Below are positions 62,772 through 64,000 of a stretch of 64,000 nt of DNA, piece by piece (position 1 is the first letter of the stretch; every line of letters begins with the position of its first letter). The notes below the pieces were generated by a model, which was given only the letters and a program-made list of their open reading frames with translations, searched no databases and was not told the DNA's origin. The DNA comes from Pseudomonas agarici (GTDB taxonomy: Bacteria; Pseudomonadota; Gammaproteobacteria; Pseudomonadales; Pseudomonadaceae). The stretch lies in the NCBI RefSeq assembly GCF_900109755.1, contig NZ_FOAR01000002.1, positions 62,001-126,000 of the forward strand. Direction: 5' to 3'. The translations under genes were made by a program, and so were the position numbers.

Positions 62772-63377
62772 ATGCGAGTGTGGTTTTTGAGTACCGGCCT
62801 GGCCTTGCTGTGCATGGCCCAGAGCGCGGCGGCAGGTACAGTTCTGATTGTTGGCGATAGTATCAGCGCAGCTTTCGGCCTGGATACCCGTGTCGGTTGG
62901 GTGTCATTGCTCGAAAGGCGCCTCAAGGACGAGGGTTTCAAGGACAAAGTGGTCAATGCCTCCATCAGTGGCGACACCAGTGCCGGTGGCCAGGCACGGC
63001 TGCCCGCGCTGCTTGCCGAGCATAAACCGGACCTGGTGATTCTCGAACTGGGGGGCAACGATGGCCTGCGCGGGCAGTTGCCGGCGCAATTGAAACAAAA
63101 CCTTGCATCGATGATCGACCAATCCCAAGCCAGCGGCGCCAAGGTTCTGCTACTGGGCATGCAATTGCCGCCCAACTATGGTGCGCGTTACCTCAAGGCG
63201 TTTGCCGAGGTGTATCCGACATTGGCTCAGGAGAAGAACATCCCGCTGGTACCGTTTTTCCTCGACGGCGTGGGCGGTCATCCAGAACTGATGCAGGCCG
63301 ACGGCATTCACCCGGCACCGGCGGGTCAGAGCAAGTTGCTCGATAACGTCTGGCCGACCTTGAAACCGCTGCTTTGA
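62772..63377 (+). CDS. tesA: Arylesterase/thioesterase I (TesA)
   Basis: A 201-residue SGNH hydrolase with a signal peptide (FLSTGLALLCMAQSAAA). The blocks GDSISA (Ser nucleophile), GGNDG and DGIHP (Asp-x-x-His) are present. TesA is periplasmic and hydrolyses acyl thioesters and lysophospholipids. GGAG lies seven bases before ATG 62772. It is divergent from the ybbA-like gene. Confidence 0.9.
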   Translation: MRVWFLSTGLALLCMAQSAAAGTVLIVGDSISAAFGLDTRVGWVSLLERRLKDEGFKDKVVNASISGDTSAGGQARLPALLAEHKPDLVILELGGNDGLRGQLPAQLKQNLASMIDQSQASGAKVLLLGMQLPPNYGARYLKAFAEVYPTLAQEKNIPLVPFFLDGVGGHPELMQADGIHPAPAGQSKLLDNVWPTLKPLL

Positions 63378-63432
63378 GCTTTTTTAGCAGCGATTTTTCG
63401 GCTAAGGTGGCGCCCCCGATTTGGAGCCGCCG

Positions 63433-63726
63433 ATGCAGCGTCCCGCCTGGTCCCTATTTGCTTATCAACTGATCGAACCTGACGAGCAGTTGGACCTGTT
63501 CGCCTGCCAGGAAGTGCGGGTACATCTGGTTACGCGTCAGTTGGAGTTGGGTGGCTCCGCCGACCGGACGCTCTGCGGCACTTTGCTGCCAGCGCAACCA
63601 CGCTGGTCGGGAGTGGATAAGTCGATCTTCCGCGACCAGCGCCTGTGCCCATTTTGCCGGGCGATTCTCGAATCGCAGAAACGCGGTACGCCGCCGATCT
63701 GGCCGGAATTGCGTTTCGAGCTGTAA
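63433..63726 (+). CDS. Conserved small protein with a zinc-type Cys cluster
   Basis: A 97-residue protein with cysteines in FACQEV, TLCGTLLP and LCPFCRAIL, a possible zinc site in the last. It follows tesA by 55 bp. I recognise it only as a small protein conserved at this place in pseudomonads; function unknown. The ATG at 63433 is used, with GGAG upstream. Confidence 0.65.
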   Translation: MQRPAWSLFAYQLIEPDEQLDLFACQEVRVHLVTRQLELGGSADRTLCGTLLPAQPRWSGVDKSIFRDQRLCPFCRAILESQKRGTPPIWPELRFEL

Positions 63727-63847
63727 AACCTGTCTGTCTCCTCGCTCAAGCGCTGCCAATGTCCTCGGGGACGAGCTCCCGTTGTGGGGGAGCGTCGGTG
63801 TATAATGAGTGCTTATTTCACCGTTGATCATGCGAAGGATTCCCCGG

Positions 63848-64000
63848 ATGTTGTCGCGCTTTCCTGCCGTCACCCGTTATCTGTCCGTTGCCGCGCTGTG
63901 TGCGGCGGGCCCTGTTAGCGCGCTGGAATTGCCGCTGCCACCGCCGGGCGAGGATATCGTCGGCCAGGTCCAGGTGATCCAGGCCAAGTATGAAGATACC
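63848..64000 (+). CDS. L,D-transpeptidase (ErfK/YnhG-like), N-terminal part, runs off the window
   Basis: Only the first 51 residues are in the window. A signal peptide (TRYLSVAALCAAGPVSA) is followed by LELPLPPPGEDIVGQVQVIQAKYEDT, the start of LysM-like L,D-transpeptidases that link peptidoglycan or attach lipoprotein. A TATAAT box lies at 63801-63806. The catalytic Cys would be beyond the window end. Confidence 0.65.
   Translation, partial: MLSRFPAVTRYLSVAALCAAGPVSALELPLPPPGEDIVGQVQVIQAKYEDT

Noticed and set aside
1..64000. CRISPR arrays, rRNA, tRNA or intact transposase genes
   Set aside because: I looked for repeated spacer-like units, rRNA landmarks, tRNA T-loop patterns and DDE or tyrosine/serine recombinase proteins and saw none.

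Overview
The window reads as chromosomal DNA of a Pseudomonas, most likely of the fluorescens/putida kind. The basis is moderately GC-rich coding with typical Pseudomonas Shine-Dalgarno sites, a Mex-type RND operon, GreB, and the tesA / ybbA-ybbP-type neighbourhood at the right end. I see no rRNA, tRNA, CRISPR array or intact transposase. Functions are inferred from recognisable motifs and gene context; no database search was possible.

Region 1 (26-11981) is the standout: a putative bacterial ceramide (sphingolipid) locus. It has all five gene types described as needed for ceramide synthesis in Caulobacter: an acyl-AMP ligase (2533), a ceramide-reductase-like epimerase (4281), an acyl carrier protein (5231), serine palmitoyltransferase (5478) and, divergently, a GNAT N-acyltransferase like bacterial ceramide synthase (822-1964). 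These sit with a nucleotidyltransferase, an ABC exporter, two tandem paralogous P-loop kinases and a CptA-type phosphoethanolamine transferase, which suggests head-group addition and export to the cell surface.

Region 2 (12143-18825) is a Cu(I)/Ag(I) cusCBA-F efflux operon preceded by a small Cys/Met-rich exported protein; the adaptor carries its own C-terminal CusF domain. Region 3 (18971-23648) is a LysR-controlled set with a 4-hydroxylaminobenzoate-lyase-like protein, a benzaldehyde-type dehydrogenase and a benzyl-alcohol-type dehydrogenase, plus a 146-bp MITE-like element.

Region 4 (23970-26381) pairs an RclR-like AraC regulator with two almost identical DUF417 (RclC-like) membrane proteins made by a tandem duplication of about 0.95 kb. 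Region 5 (26823-34437) is a MexEF-OprN-type efflux operon with a small exported protein and a divergent LysR regulator.

Region 6 (34566-46487) is an AT-richer, regulator-dense island: hydroxyquinol 1,2-dioxygenase, maleylacetate reductase, an FMN reductase, an MFS carrier, an alpha/beta hydrolase, four LysR regulators and a Tat-exported amidohydrolase. It looks acquired and would feed hydroxyquinol-type aromatics to 3-oxoadipate.

Region 7 (47909-59371), right of greB, is a LacI-bounded catabolic island: acyl-CoA dehydrogenase, acyl-CoA synthetase, a citryl-CoA-lyase-like protein, thioesterase, enoyl-CoA hydratase, EtfBA, then RidA and an MFS carrier. Two paralogous LacI regulators flank it and six CGAAAACGTTTTCG-like operators mark both transcription units. 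With no thiolase or hydroxyacyl-CoA dehydrogenase present, the set fits beta-oxidation of a branched polycarboxylate ending in retro-Claisen cleavage, for example tricarballylate to citryl-CoA. Region 8 (59574-64000) is core genome: ybbP/ybbA-like ABC transporter, tesA, a conserved small protein and the start of an L,D-transpeptidase.
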